DNA of 64,000 nucleotides from Candidatus Sodalis endolongispinus (GTDB lineage Bacteria; Pseudomonadota; Gammaproteobacteria; Enterobacterales; Enterobacteriaceae): NCBI RefSeq assembly GCF_018777395.1, contig NZ_JAFJYC010000001.1, positions 1,736,001 to 1,800,000 of the forward strand, read 5' to 3'. Shown piece by piece: positions 1 to 8,932 of this stretch (position 1 is its first letter; each line of letters starts with the position of its first letter). The notes under the pieces were generated by a model. It saw only the letters and a program-made list of their open reading frames with translations, ran no database searches and was not told where the DNA came from. The position numbers and the translations under genes were made by a program.

Positions 1-479
1 TCGACACACCTGGCGCTTACCCGGGGGTCGGCGCCGAAGAGCGCGGCCAGTCCGAGGCTATCGCGAAAAACCTGCGTGAAATGTCTGGCCTGCGCGTGCC
101 GGCGGTCTGCACCGTGATAGGCGAGGGCGGCTCCGGCGGGGCGCTGGCGATTGGCGTGGGCGACAAAGTTAACATGCTGCAATACAGCACCTATTCGGTT
201 ATTTCACCAGAAGGCTGCGCCTCCATTTTGTGGAAGAGCGCGGATAAAGCCCCTATCGCCGCCGAAGCCATGGGCATTATCGCCTCGCGCTTGAAAGAAC
301 TGGAGCTTATCGACAGCATCGTGCCGGAGCCGTTGGGCGGCGCCCATCGCGATGTGCCGGCCATTGCCGCCTCGCTGAAAGCGCAGCTGCTGGACGATTT
401 GGCCGAGCTTGACGGCTTGAATACGGAAGAGTTACTCAATCGTCGTTATCACCGTCTGATGAATTACGGCTATTGCTGA
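1..479 (+). CDS. accA: Acetyl-CoA carboxylase carboxyltransferase subunit alpha (3' part)
   Basis: The open frame runs in from the left window edge and ends at a TGA at 477-479, so only about the last 159 codons are present. The protein carries the crotonase-fold carboxyltransferase core, seen as [17 protein letters not shown] followed by [15 protein letters not shown], both hallmarks of AccA, and ends in the family's usual NYGY-type tail. With AccD it forms the carboxyltransferase that moves carboxyl from biotin on AccB to acetyl-CoA, the first step of fatty acid synthesis in the cytosol. No lesion is visible in this part. A strong terminator follows about 60 bases later, and ldcC comes next as in E. 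coli. Confidence 0.97.
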   Translation, partial: DTPGAYPGVGAEERGQSEAIAKNLREMSGLRVPAVCTVIGEGGSGGALAIGVGDKVNMLQYSTYSVISPEGCASILWKSADKAPIAAEAMGIIASRLKELELIDSIVPEPLGGAHRDVPAIAASLKAQLLDDLAELDGLNTEELLNRRYHRLMNYGYC

Positions 480-536
480 ATGACCGGCGTCGGCTACCGG
501 CGCCGGTGGTGCCCGGACCAGACCGGTGATGTCTCA

Positions 537-576
537 CACCCCGCAGGCTCGCGCCTGCGGGGTGTTTTGCTATTTT
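537..576 (+). terminator. Rho-independent terminator after accA
   Basis: A GC-rich perfect stem (CACCCCGCAGGC with GCCTGCGGGGTG around a short TCGC loop region) occupies 537-564 and is followed by a T-rich tract TTTTGCTATTTT. It lies between accA and ldcC and should end accA transcription. Confidence 0.85.
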
Positions 577-1033
577 GGGTCGGCGGGGTGCCAGATGTTC
601 GGCAAGCCGCAATGCCGGCTATGCTTAACGTTCGGCCGAGACTCGCGAGCCAACGACCTTTGTAAGGATGCGCTGAATGAACATTATTGCGATACTTTTG
701 CCGGATCAGGTATTTTACAAAGCTGAACCCGTACGGGAATTGGCACAGGCGCTGACCGACCAGGGTTATCACATCGTCTATCCTACCGGCAGCCAGTATT
801 TATTGACCTTACTCGAGCAAAACCCGCGCATCGCAGGGATTATTTTCGACTGGGAACAATATGGCATGGATCTTTGCCTGGCGATTGATGAGATTAACGA
901 ATACCTGCCGCTGTATGCGTTTATCAGCACCCACTCGGTGCTTGACGTCAGTGCTAATGAAATGCGCATGGCGCTGTATTTCTTTGAATACGGTCTAAAT
1001 GCCGCCGTCGATATCAGCCAACGCATCCGTCAA

Positions 1034-1516
1034 CGATTTAGCCCCTGAAACACCAGACAGTAGCTGTATATCCAGATAAGAGATAGGCTTGAATATATGT
1101 CTAGCACTAACGCCAATTTTGATATGACCGGGATCCTGTTAGGTCAAGAAGTCCGTAAACGTAAAACTCCTCAGGAAAAAATGGCCATTATTCAGCAGAC
1201 CGATGGAGACCGGCATGAATGTCTCCCATCTCGCACGACTGCACGGTATCCAGCCCAGCCTGCTGTTTAAGTGGAAAAGCAATATCAGGAAGGCAGCCTC
1301 ACCGCCGTGGCTGCCGGGGAGGACGTTGTTCCTGCCTCTGAGCTTGCAGCTGCATTGAAGCAGGTCCGGGAGCTCCAGCGCCTTCTGGGTAAGAAGACGA
1401 TGGAGGTTGAGATCCTAAAAGAAGCCGTGGAGTACGGCCAGTCACGAAAATGGATAGCGCACGCGCCCTTGTTGCCAAAGGCCGGGGAATAGCACAGGTC
1501 AGCCGCGCCATGAGCG
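1034..1516 (+). mobile_element. IS2-type (IS3 family) element, left-end fragment
   Basis: This segment matches the left 480 bases or so of the two longer copies at 8887-10220 and 31483-32799. It begins at the left inverted repeat (GATTTAGCCCCTGAAACACC at 1035) and runs through orfA into the first codons of orfB, ending at CCATGAGCG before ldcC sequence resumes. The right end is absent, so it cannot move on its own. A few bases of ldcC are lost at the junction, and no target duplication is visible. An IS insertion followed by a deletion reaching out of the element is the simplest history. Confidence 0.9.
1097..1491 (+). pseudogene. IS2-type orfA (helix-turn-helix protein), broken
   Basis: The reading starts at the same ATG as the other copies ([19 protein letters not shown]) and continues through the [12 protein letters not shown] segment. 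Small indels around 1200 (CAGACCGATGGAGACC for CAGAGGATGGAGCCC) and around 1275 (one A lost in GTGGAAAAAG) break the frame. The C-terminal half, with the leucine-zipper region [20 protein letters not shown], is open from 1271. OrfA of IS2-type elements binds the ends and supplies the N-terminal part of the frameshifted transposase. Confidence 0.85.
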
Positions 1517-3410
1517 CAAGGCGCTGTTCCATTATGTCGAAGAGGGGAAATATACCTTCTGTAATCCGGGCCATATGGCCGGTACCGCCTATCAAAAAAG
1601 TCCGGTAGGCAGCCTGTTTTATGACTTCTTTGGCGGCAATACGCTAAAGGCGGATGTGTCGATTTCCGTGACCGAACTGGGATCGCTTCTGGACCATACC
1701 GGACCTCATCTGGAGGCGGAGGAATATATTGCCCGTACCTTTGGCGCCGAGCAAAGTTACATGGTGACCAATGGCACCTCCACCTCGAACAAAATCGTAG
1801 GAATGTACGCCAGCCCCGCCGGCAGTACGGTGCTTATCGATCGCAACTGCCACAAGTCGCTGGCCCATCTGCTGCTGATGAGCGATGTGGTGACGATTTA
1901 CCTGACGCCGAGCCGCAACGCCTACGGCATCCTCGGCGGTATTCCCCAGCGCCAGTTCAGCCGCGAAAGTATCGCGGAGAAAGTGGCGGCCACCGCCAAA
2001 GCCAGTTGGCCTGTGCATGCGGTGATTACCAATTCCACCTATGATGGCCTGCTGTATAACACGCAATACATCAAACAAACGCTGGCCGTGCAGTCAATTC
2101 ATTTTGACTCCGCCTGGGTGCCGTACACCAATTTCCATCCCATCTATCGCGGCAAAAGCGGCATGAGCGGCGAGCGGACCCATGATAAAGTCATTTTCGA
2201 GACACAATCGACGCACAAATTGCTGGCTGCCTTTTCACAGGCCTCAGCCACCCATATTAAGGGTGATTATGATGAACGCACCTTTAACGAAGCGTACATG
2301 ATGCACACCACCACCTCGCCCCATTACGGCATCGTTGCCTCCATCGAGATGGCGGCGGCAATGGTACGCGGCAAACCGGGGCGCCGGCTTATCCAACGCT
2401 CCATTGAGCGGGCGCTGCATTTTCGTAAAGAGGTTTACCGGTTACGTCAGGAGTCGGAGGGCTGGTTTTTCGATATCTGGCAACCCGAAATTATCGAAGA
2501 CGCGGTCTGCTGGCCGGTGGAGCCGGGCGCGCCGTGGCATGGATTTCGCGATGCCGATGCCGGGCATATGTACCTCGACCCCATCAAGGTCACCATCCTG
2601 ACGCCGGGCATGGATGAGGCCGGCGAGATGGCGCCGGAGGGGATCCCGGCCTCGCTGGTGGCCAAGTTTCTCGACGAGCGCGGCGTAGTGGTGGAGAAAA
2701 CCGGGCCATACAATTTACTGTTTCTGTTTAGTATCGGTATTGATAAAACCAAGGCGATGAGTTTGTTGCGTGGACTGACCGAGTTCAAGCGCGCCTACGA
2801 TCTCAATCTGCGGGTGCGCAATATGCTGCCGGACCTGTACGCGGAAGATCCTGATTTTTATCGCCATATGCGTATCCAGGATTTGGCGCAGGACATTCAC
2901 CAATTAATCCGCCAGCATCATCTGCCGCAGTTGATGCTCAATGCCTTCGCGGTGCTGCCCGAAATGAAAATGACGCCCTACGCCGCGTTTCAACAGCAGG
3001 TGCGCGGCAACGTGGAAACCATAGCGCTGTCGCAAATGGTCGGCCGCATCTCTGCCAATATGCTGTTGCCGTATCCGCCGGGAGTGCCGGTGGTGATGCC
3101 CGGCGAGATGATCACCGAACGCAGTCGCACGGTGCTCGATTTTCTATTAATGTTGTGCTCAATCGGCCAGCATTATCCGGGTTTTGAGACCGATATCCAC
3201 GGTGCTGAACTGACCGATGATGGACAGTACCGGGTACGGGTGCTAAAAGAAACCGCCAGCCGGCAAACGGCTTAGGGATGATGGCAGGTCCGCCCTGTAC
3301 GGCGCGCGCTAAAATTGGTAAAAAGGCGGGAAAGCCGGCCGCGGGCACGACCGCGCCGTCGGGCGGGCAATTTTCGCCAGCCAGCAGATGAAGGACTGGA
3401 ACCTTAACAC

Positions 3411-3789
3411 ATGATTAGCCTACAACGGATGCACCATATCGCCATTATCGCCAGCGATTACACGCGCAGTAAAACTTTTTACTGTCAGGTACTGGGTTTT
3501 ACACTCATCGGCGAGCATTACCGCGCCGAGCGGGACTCCTGGAAGGGCGATCTGGCGCTGAACGGGCAATACTTAATTGAACTGTTCTCTTTTCCCGGCG
3601 CACCAGCGCGGCTAAGTCGGCCGGAAGCCCAGGGGTTACGGCATTTAGCCTTTAGCGTCGTCGATATCGACCAAGCCATTCGACGCCGGCGTAGCCTGCG
3701 AGCCGGTGCGGGTCGATGCGCTGACCGGTAAGAAATTCACTTTCTTCGCCGATCCCGATCAATTACCGCTGGAGCTTTATGAAGCCTGA
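3411..3789 (+). pseudogene. yaeR: YaeR-like glyoxalase/VOC family protein, frameshifted
   Basis: The start MISLQRMHHIAIIASDY and the core DSWKGDLALNGQYLIELFSFP match YaeR, a small vicinal-oxygen-chelate fold protein of unknown substrate. After FSVVDIDQAI the frame shifts: the expected tail DAGVACEPVRVD, then FTFFADPDQLPLELYEA, is found in another frame and ends with a TGA at 3787-3789. A small deletion near 3680-3690 explains this. The authentic tail overlaps the tilS start by 11 bases, as expected of the tilS-yaeR neighbourhood. The truncated product loses the second metal-binding motif and is probably inactive. Confidence 0.85.
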
Positions 3790-5389
3790 TGCTGAGGGGG
3801 TAGTGCTGGCGCTGCGCCGCCGCGTCGCCGAGCGCGTCGCGCCATATCGCGCGCTGTCGCTGGCGTTCAGCGGCGGTCTGGATTCCACGGTATTGCTGGA
3901 CGCCCTCTCCGCACTGCGCGACGGTGATAGCGTGTCATCGCTGACGCTGCGGGCGGTGCATGTCCATCACGCCTTGAGCCGCCACGCTGATGGCTGGGCC
4001 GCGCACTGTGCGCAGGAATGTCGTCAGCGCGACGTCGCCTTCAGTGTGGCGCATGTCGTCATCGATGGGACGCTGGAGGGCATCGAGGCGGCGGCGCGCG
4101 ACGCGCGTTATCGGGCGCTGGCGGCGGCGCTGGCGGGGGATGAGGTGCTGCTTACCGCCCAGCACCGTGACGATCAGGCGGAGACGCTGCTGCTGGCGCT
4201 AAAACGCGGCAGCGGGCCTGCCGGTCTGGCGGCGATGGCGGCAGATGCGCCGTATCAAGGCCGCCGTCTGGTGCGGCCGTTGCTGGACTTCAGCCGGGGA
4301 GAGCTAGAGGCGTATGCCCAGGCGCGCGGGCTGCACTGGATTGAGGACGACAGCAATAGCGACCCGCGTTTCGATCGCAATTTTTTGCGCCTGCACATCC
4401 TGCCGCCCTTGCGGCAGCGCTGGCCGCACTTTGCCGATGCCGTGGCGCGCAGCGCGCAGCTTTGCGCCGAGCAGGAACAGCTGCTTGACGAACTGCTGGC
4501 GGATACACTGGCCGATGTCATCGCACCGGACGGGTCATTACGTTTGACGGCGCTAACCACGATGAGCGAGCACAAGCGCGCGGCGGTGTTACGCCGCTGG
4601 CTGGCCAACCGGGGCCTGAGAATGCCCGCACGGGCGCAATTGGCTCGCCTATGGCAGGAGGTGGCGCTTAGTCGGCGCGACGCCGTTGCACAACTGCTGC
4701 TAGACGACTGGTGGGTACGGCGCTTTCGCGAACGTCTTTATCTCGTGCCGCGTTTGGCGCCGCTAATCGACCCCGAAGCAGTGTTCGCCTGGCCGCTGGA
4801 AAATGAACGACTTAGGTTGCCCGCGAGGCTTGGTGCCCTCCTACGACGCCAGGTTAACGCCGCTAGCGCGCCTCTGGAGACACCGTCAACCACGGCGACA
4901 AGTGGCGCTAGCGACCTGGGAGCGCGACAACATGGCAAGGCCAGTCTCGCCCCAGAGGCCAATATCAAGGCCAACGCCAATGGTGACATCAGGGCCAACA
5001 TCAACGCCAACGCCGCCGATACCGGCAGCGCGGCGGCGCCGGTGGCTGTCGTGCGTGCACCGCTGTCCGGCGAACGGGTATCGGTGCGATTCGGCGGCGT
5101 ACATGGCCTATTGTATATCGTGGGACGTCACCGCGGCCGAACGTTGAAAAAAATCTGGCAAGAGCTGAGCATCCCACCGTGGCGGCGCGGCAGCACGCCG
5201 CTGCTGTTTTATAATGACCAGCTCATTGCTGCGCTGGGGGTCTTCGTGACGTGGGAAGGCCGAGTGCGTGAATCTCACACGCAATGGCAGCTTTTTTGGC
5301 AGCCGGGCAGTGATGACGCGATAGCCGCCGCGCCAAATAGCGGCGGTCAGGACGGGGTGTTGTCAGACGAGAAGAGCGGAAGTGATTAG
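3779..5389 (+). CDS. tilS: tRNA(Ile)-lysidine synthase with an unusual internal insertion
   Basis: The N-terminal PP-loop motif is clear (LAFSGGLDSTVLLDALS, about residues 26-42), followed by the family segments HHALSRHADGWA, EAAARDARYRAL and TAQHRDDQAETLLLALKRGSG. TilS converts C34 of tRNA-Ile2 to lysidine, is essential, and works in the cytosol. The C-terminal domain is recognisable (VSVRFGG, then GRHRGRTLKKIWQELSIPPWRR). At 536 residues it is about 100 longer than E. coli TilS. The excess is a low-complexity stretch around residues 357-425, rich in Ala, Thr and Asn, plus a hydrophilic tail. Start ATG 3779 overlaps the degraded yaeR end. The frame is intact, so I take it as functional. Confidence 0.95.
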   Translation: MKPDAEGVVLALRRRVAERVAPYRALSLAFSGGLDSTVLLDALSALRDGDSVSSLTLRAVHVHHALSRHADGWAAHCAQECRQRDVAFSVAHVVIDGTLEGIEAAARDARYRALAAALAGDEVLLTAQHRDDQAETLLLALKRGSGPAGLAAMAADAPYQGRRLVRPLLDFSRGELEAYAQARGLHWIEDDSNSDPRFDRNFLRLHILPPLRQRWPHFADAVARSAQLCAEQEQLLDELLADTLADVIAPDGSLRLTALTTMSEHKRAAVLRRWLANRGLRMPARAQLARLWQEVALSRRDAVAQLLLDDWWVRRFRERLYLVPRLAPLIDPEAVFAWPLENERLRLPARLGALLRRQVNAASAPLETPSTTATSGASDLGARQHGKASLAPEANIKANANGDIRANINANAADTGSAAAPVAVVRAPLSGERVSVRFGGVHGLLYIVGRHRGRTLKKIWQELSIPPWRRGSTPLLFYNDQLIAALGVFVTWEGRVRESHTQWQLFWQPGSDDAIAAAPNSGGQDGVLSDEKSGSD

Positions 5390-5410
5390 CGGGCTGCCGG
5401 AGCGGCCCGC
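5389..5410. terminator. Possible shared hairpin between converging tilS and rof
   Basis: GCGGGC and GCCCGC flank a 10-base centre just after the tilS stop and 16 bases beyond the rof stop. There is no clear T-run on either side, so termination is only suggested by its position between converging genes. Confidence 0.3.
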
Positions 5411-5425
5411 ACAAGGGGGAGGGGG

Positions 5426-5686
5426 TTATTCTGCGCTGACCACCACGGTGCCCAATTCGGGATGGGTGAAACTGGCAATGTGATCCAGGCGGATGTCCTG
5501 GCTGACGCCCGCCTGCTCGATCACCAGATATTCAACGCGCTTTCTCGACAGCATTTCGCGTGCCGCGCCGGCCACTGTTTCCCCGTTACGGAGCGTCAGG
5601 TTCAATACCCAATGGCGCGTACAGGCGAGCTCAAGATTATCGTAATCATCACAGTTAATGGGCTGATATTCTTCATTCATAGTCAT
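5426..5686 (-). CDS. rof: Rho-binding antiterminator Rof
   Basis: The product (about 84-86 residues) carries the Rof signature YQPINCDDYDNLELAC near the N-terminus and VEYLVIEQAG and SFTHPELGTVVV further on, matching E. coli Rof (YaeO) along its length. Rof binds the primary RNA-binding site of Rho and blocks Rho-dependent termination. Two ATG codons are close together (5686 and 5680); the second gives MNEEYQPIN, nearer to E. coli. The gene converges on tilS. YaeP, normally just upstream, was not found in the bases above it. Confidence 0.93.
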   Translation of the reverse strand: MTMNEEYQPINCDDYDNLELACTRHWVLNLTLRNGETVAGAAREMLSRKRVEYLVIEQAGVSQDIRLDHIASFTHPELGTVVVSAE

Positions 5687-5924
5687 AAGCGCTCACCTAC
5701 ATTTATTGGGCGGTAAATGCCGCCTGTTCCCTGAGGAAGGATAGACCGCGATTTGCCGGCAATCCCACACATCAATCAACAGTTATTCCTTAAACGACTA
5801 TAGCACAGAGCGCCCCCAATCCTTTAAGAAAAGGCGCGGGCAACAGGCCCGGAGACCGGCGCTGCTGGCCGCCAACTGGCGAAGTCTAGTACACTGCCGT
5901 CATCACCAAAAAAGGGAAACCACA

Positions 5925-6461
5925 ATGGCGCTGAAAGCTAACATCCACAAAGCCACGGTCAATATTGCCGATATGGACCGCAATTATTATTCTGAAGCCA
6001 ATCTGGTATTGGCGCAACACCCCTCGGAAACCCCGCAGCGTATGATGTTGCGATTACTGGCGTGGATATGTCACGCGCACGAGCGATTGTAATTCACCCG
6101 TGGACTGAGCGCGGAAGAGGAGCCGGCGTTGTTGTGGCGAAATGACCATGGTGAAGTGGAATGGTGGATTGAACTGGGACTGCCGGACGAAAAACGCTTA
6201 CGTAAGGCTTGCCATCAGGCTCGTCATGTCTTGCTGTACGCCTATAATGCGCGCGCCGCCCGCGTTTGGTGGCAGCAAAACCAGCCGTTGTTGTCCGCGC
6301 AGGCTAATTTGTCGGTACGCTTTATCGACGATGAACAACTTAACGCACTAGCGAGTCTGGTGCAGCGTACGATGGTGCTGCAGGCGACGCTGCAGGATGG
6401 TCTTATCTGGTTATCCTATGCCGACCAACAGTTGGAGATGACCTTAGAGGTGTGGCAGTAG
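5925..6461 (+). pseudogene. yaeQ: YaeQ family protein, one nonsense codon
   Basis: From ATG 5925, with AAGGGAAA upstream, the frame reads [20 protein letters not shown] and then [21 protein letters not shown], clear YaeQ. A TAA at 6090-6092 (codon 56) falls where E. coli has Gln in ERLQFTRGL. The frame then continues to 6461 with FTRGLSAEEEPALLW and the rest, for 178 codons in all, close to the family's 181. YaeQ is a PD-(D/E)XK-like fold protein of unclear role, once proposed to substitute for RfaH. A single C-to-T change seems to be the only lesion. Confidence 0.9.
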
Positions 6462-6656
6462 CGTACGCATCAGCCCTGGTAGGGCGGCGGATCGCCGCGC
6501 GGGCGCTACCCAAGACAGCCGGCGTGTAGATTAAGAATAGTCTGGAAAGTGCCCTATTACTCTGTTAACTGATAATGTAGAAAACTTTTATTGAGTTTGA
6601 ATGCAATAAGATCATCGACCACCCTCTCGCCAACCAGAAGATAAAAGGAGAACCGG

Positions 6657-7076
6657 GTGAAAAGAGTGATCTTGATTTTAGTCATTACGCTTAGCGGCAG
6701 CGTATTGCCCGGCTGCCATATCGCGCCGCCGGCGGCGGATGGGGCCTTTACGCCCATGCAGCAGTATTATCAAGGGACGTTGCCGGGCGAAAACCGCGAG
6801 GCAATTGAAACCTAATTATTTCTCGCTGAAAATGGCACCTTCGTCATGCAACAGCTCTACAGCACCGGCGTCCGCGTCGGCCGCGTACAATCCAGCGCGG
6901 GGCAATGGGCGCGTACCGCCGATAAATTAACGCTGGTGGAAAATGCGACGGGCAAAAAGCACTTTTTCCGGCCAGCGGGCAATTCGCTGGAAATGCTGGA
7001 TGACAATGGCGTGATGATCCCGTCCGCCGGTTGCCGTTTTTTGCTGTTGTCGCCGCGCGATAGGGTTATAACCTGA
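6657..7076 (+). pseudogene. nlpE: NlpE/CutF-like envelope lipoprotein, broken
   Basis: A GTG start at 6657, after GGAGAACCGG, begins a lipoprotein-type signal (VKRVILILVITLSGSVLPGC, with Cys at about residue 20). A TAA at 6813-6815 interrupts IET*LFLAENGTFVM, which corresponds to the E. coli NlpE N-domain. The frame reopens through ARTADKLTLVENATGKKHFF and EMLDDNGVMIPSAGC to 7076. The CxxC of the E. coli N-domain is lost (GENREAIET in place of CADCEGIET), and the C-terminal barrel domain is missing. NlpE is an outer-membrane sensor feeding the Cpx response. The order yaeQ-nlpE matches E. coli, with arfB lost between them. Confidence 0.75.
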
Positions 7077-7648
7077 CGCCGTGCCGTACCTTAAGTCATC
7101 GCCAGGCCGCGACAGCACATAGTTTACTCCACCGCAGACCCGATGTGGCAGACCGGGAAGGTCGCCCGCGGCCCGAACACGGGGTGGCGCGCAAGCCAGA
7201 TGGCCCGCTGGGGAGCGTGTTCGGTAACCCGGATGCTTTAAGGGGCTAGCCAGCGGTTCCTGCGGGCGCTGCCTTGACGCGGCAGCCAGGGCGGGTAATT
7301 GTGCGTGTGGCATCATTGCAATGCATGTTACTCGGCAGTGCAAGGGTGTCTGACTATCGGCGCGCTAAATTCTCCCTGACGCACCGCTATTGTTGTTCAA
7401 CGAGCTAGCATATTTGATTTCTTCAGAATTAAGCCTTTGTTATCTTCATCTCCTCACGCTTTCCCGTTGAAAAGGACGTGGCTAATCATCAAGCTAAATC
7501 TCAATATTTAAACTTTGGGCCTATATGTTTCATTGACGATTAAGGAGTAATTAATACGCAAGAATAGTTTGTTCTGGCGGGTTATTTCTCATGCTGATGG
7601 AACAGCCTGTCTCAAACTTACATTAAACAATCAGGGAGGATTGATATA
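7077..7648. other. Intergenic stretch without a recognisable gene
   Basis: The first 270 bases are GC-rich and may be eroded downstream sequence of the nlpE region. The rest turns AT-rich toward 7650. I see no coherent reading frame with a ribosome site and no terminator-like hairpin with a T-run. Confidence 0.5.
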
Positions 7649-7798
7649 ATGTTGCCTATTTTTGTCCGGGAATATCCGTATAAATTAACGTTAAGGCGTT
7701 ATTTCTTTCCTGTAATGAATGGAATTAAGAATAACAGCCCAGGCCACACTAATGCCGCCAGGAAAATGTCGATTCAGCGCGACTATAAAGTCTGCTGA
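7649..7798 (+). CDS. Small ORF (49 codons) with strong ribosome site, possibly the N-terminus of the next gene
   Basis: An ATG at 7649 follows GGGAGGA by eight bases, a strong ribosome site. The product begins MLPIFVREYPYKLTLRRYFF and ends KVC before TGA 7796-7798. The frame after that TGA stays open into the ORF at 7925-8752. It may therefore be the true start of a 367-codon gene interrupted by a nonsense codon (for example TGG to TGA), rather than a separate peptide. I recognise no family. Base composition is AT-richer than the neighbouring core genes, which suggests acquired DNA. Confidence 0.45.
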   Translation: MLPIFVREYPYKLTLRRYFFPVMNGIKNNSPGHTNAARKMSIQRDYKVC

Positions 7799-7924
7799 GG
7801 GGGCATAACGCTGGTGGGGTTAGTTTCGCCGGCAGCCAAGACCCGCTTCATGGTATTTGTCCCCACTGCGAGCGGGTTGTGGATACCGATAGCGGATACG
7901 CCGTCTCTTAAGGAAGGAGGGAAC

Positions 7925-8752
7925 ATGGCGTCAGCCGAAATGACGCCGGCGCCGCGCCATACGCTGCCAACGCTACCGGTAGTCGGGTCATGGGCGGTAC
8001 CGGCACGGGACCTGCAGCTCGAAATAGACCGCGGCGACGATACCCTATTATCCGGCTCGGATGCGCCTGGCGGGGAGCCATCGACAGGTGGGAAGAAGGG
8101 GTCAACGCATCTGGCGCGGCGCCGGCGCGCCAGCGATATCGACATGGTGCCGGCGTGCGCGCTGAGCCTTGAGATGCAGGATTATTGGATGCGCCTTGGC
8201 AATAGCAAACGCCAGTTTGCGGCGTTCATCGCTCAGCATGCTGACATACTGGCGCCGTCAAACACCCACAGTGCGTTTGATTTCAAGGTAATTGAGTGCC
8301 GGGTGCTGCTTTACTGGGTTGAATCTGAGGGATACCGGGAGATGCGCCATTATCTGCTGGTGGCAGAAAAAGAGGGGACCCGTTATATTGTGGACCCGGC
8401 GGCGGAAAAATTGGCCTTCCTGGAGATCCCGACGATTTCACAGCCCTTCATACGCTCGGAGCAGCAGTGGCTGACAGTTTTTCATCAAGCGGAAAGGGAG
8501 ACAGCGATTCGATACCAAACATTTTCTAGCATTGACGCGGCATTAACGTATCGGCGCGAGGAGGGATTTCATGTCGAAGAACAATGGCTTATTGAGCCGC
8601 AGGATGTAAGCGCTATTATGCATTATGATGATGTTTATGGCATAAAATATTCCCTTCTAACCTCTACCTACTCTCCTTTGGTGCAACAAAAGCGCCTGGG
8701 AAAAATTATTCGTAATTTGATGATAGATAATGATATGTGCCCCTCTAATTAA
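7925..8752 (+). CDS. Unrecognised protein, possible papain/transglutaminase-like fold
   Basis: The start is set by AAGGAGGGAAC just before ATG 7925, giving 275 residues; the same frame is open upstream to the TGA at 7796. The first 75 residues are Pro/Ala/Gly-rich and look disordered, like a secretion or chaperone-binding leader. From about residue 75 the protein is folded-looking. HYLLVAEKEGTRYIVDP (from about residue 143) resembles the His-strand-turn-strand-Asp half of papain-like or transglutaminase-like cysteine enzymes. Candidate cysteines lie in VPACALSLEMQ and in VIECRVLLYW. There is no signal peptide or membrane segment. A truncated ORF and an IS2-type element follow. The fold assignment is an inference; an effector or toxin is possible but unproven. 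Confidence 0.55.
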   Translation: MASAEMTPAPRHTLPTLPVVGSWAVPARDLQLEIDRGDDTLLSGSDAPGGEPSTGGKKGSTHLARRRRASDIDMVPACALSLEMQDYWMRLGNSKRQFAAFIAQHADILAPSNTHSAFDFKVIECRVLLYWVESEGYREMRHYLLVAEKEGTRYIVDPAAEKLAFLEIPTISQPFIRSEQQWLTVFHQAERETAIRYQTFSSIDAALTYRREEGFHVEEQWLIEPQDVSAIMHYDDVYGIKYSLLTSTYSPLVQQKRLGKIIRNLMIDNDMCPSN

Positions 8753-8758
8753 GAATTC

Positions 8759-8932
8759 ATGCTGTATATCTTCTACAATTTTTCTTCGTCGCAACAGCGG
8801 GCATTGCTCAATCAGGTTTTCATTCGGCAGCAAAATGCACACCGTACGTTGCGCGCACTCATTGGCTCGACGGAGTATGTCCACACTGATCTTGCCCCGC
8901 CATCTCCGTACAGCTTTTGTATCTTAAGTTAA
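8759..8932 (+). pseudogene. Truncated ORF running into the IS2-type element
   Basis: An ATG at 8759, seven bases after the previous stop, begins MLYIFYNFSSSQQRALLNQV. The reading is native until about VHT at 8886, where the IS right end begins at 8887, and it stops inside the IS at 8932. Only about 43 native codons remain. The tight spacing suggests translation coupled to the preceding gene, such as a partner or chaperone, but the family is unknown. No continuation was recognised beyond the IS at 10221. Confidence 0.5.

Larger units (their letters stand above)
677..3275 (+). pseudogene. ldcC: Lysine decarboxylase, split by an IS2-type fragment
   Basis: The N-terminal wing domain is encoded at 677-1033 (MNIIAILLPDQVFYK onward, about 119 codons). 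The rest resumes near 1517 and is open to 3275, matching LdcC/CadA to the C-terminus. The PLP-binding segment FETQSTHKLLAAFSQAS is present, as are SVTELGSLLDHTGP and FLFSIGIDKTKAM. Between the halves sits a 483-base piece of an IS2-type element, and about 15 codons of ldcC (the linker after the wing domain, before KALFHYVEEGKYTF) are missing. The enzyme decarboxylates lysine to cadaverine. The long downstream frame could in principle start at an internal ATG (1575), but it would lack the wing domain and the start of the catalytic core, so I call it a pseudogene. The position after accA fits ldcC rather than cadA. Confidence 0.92.
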
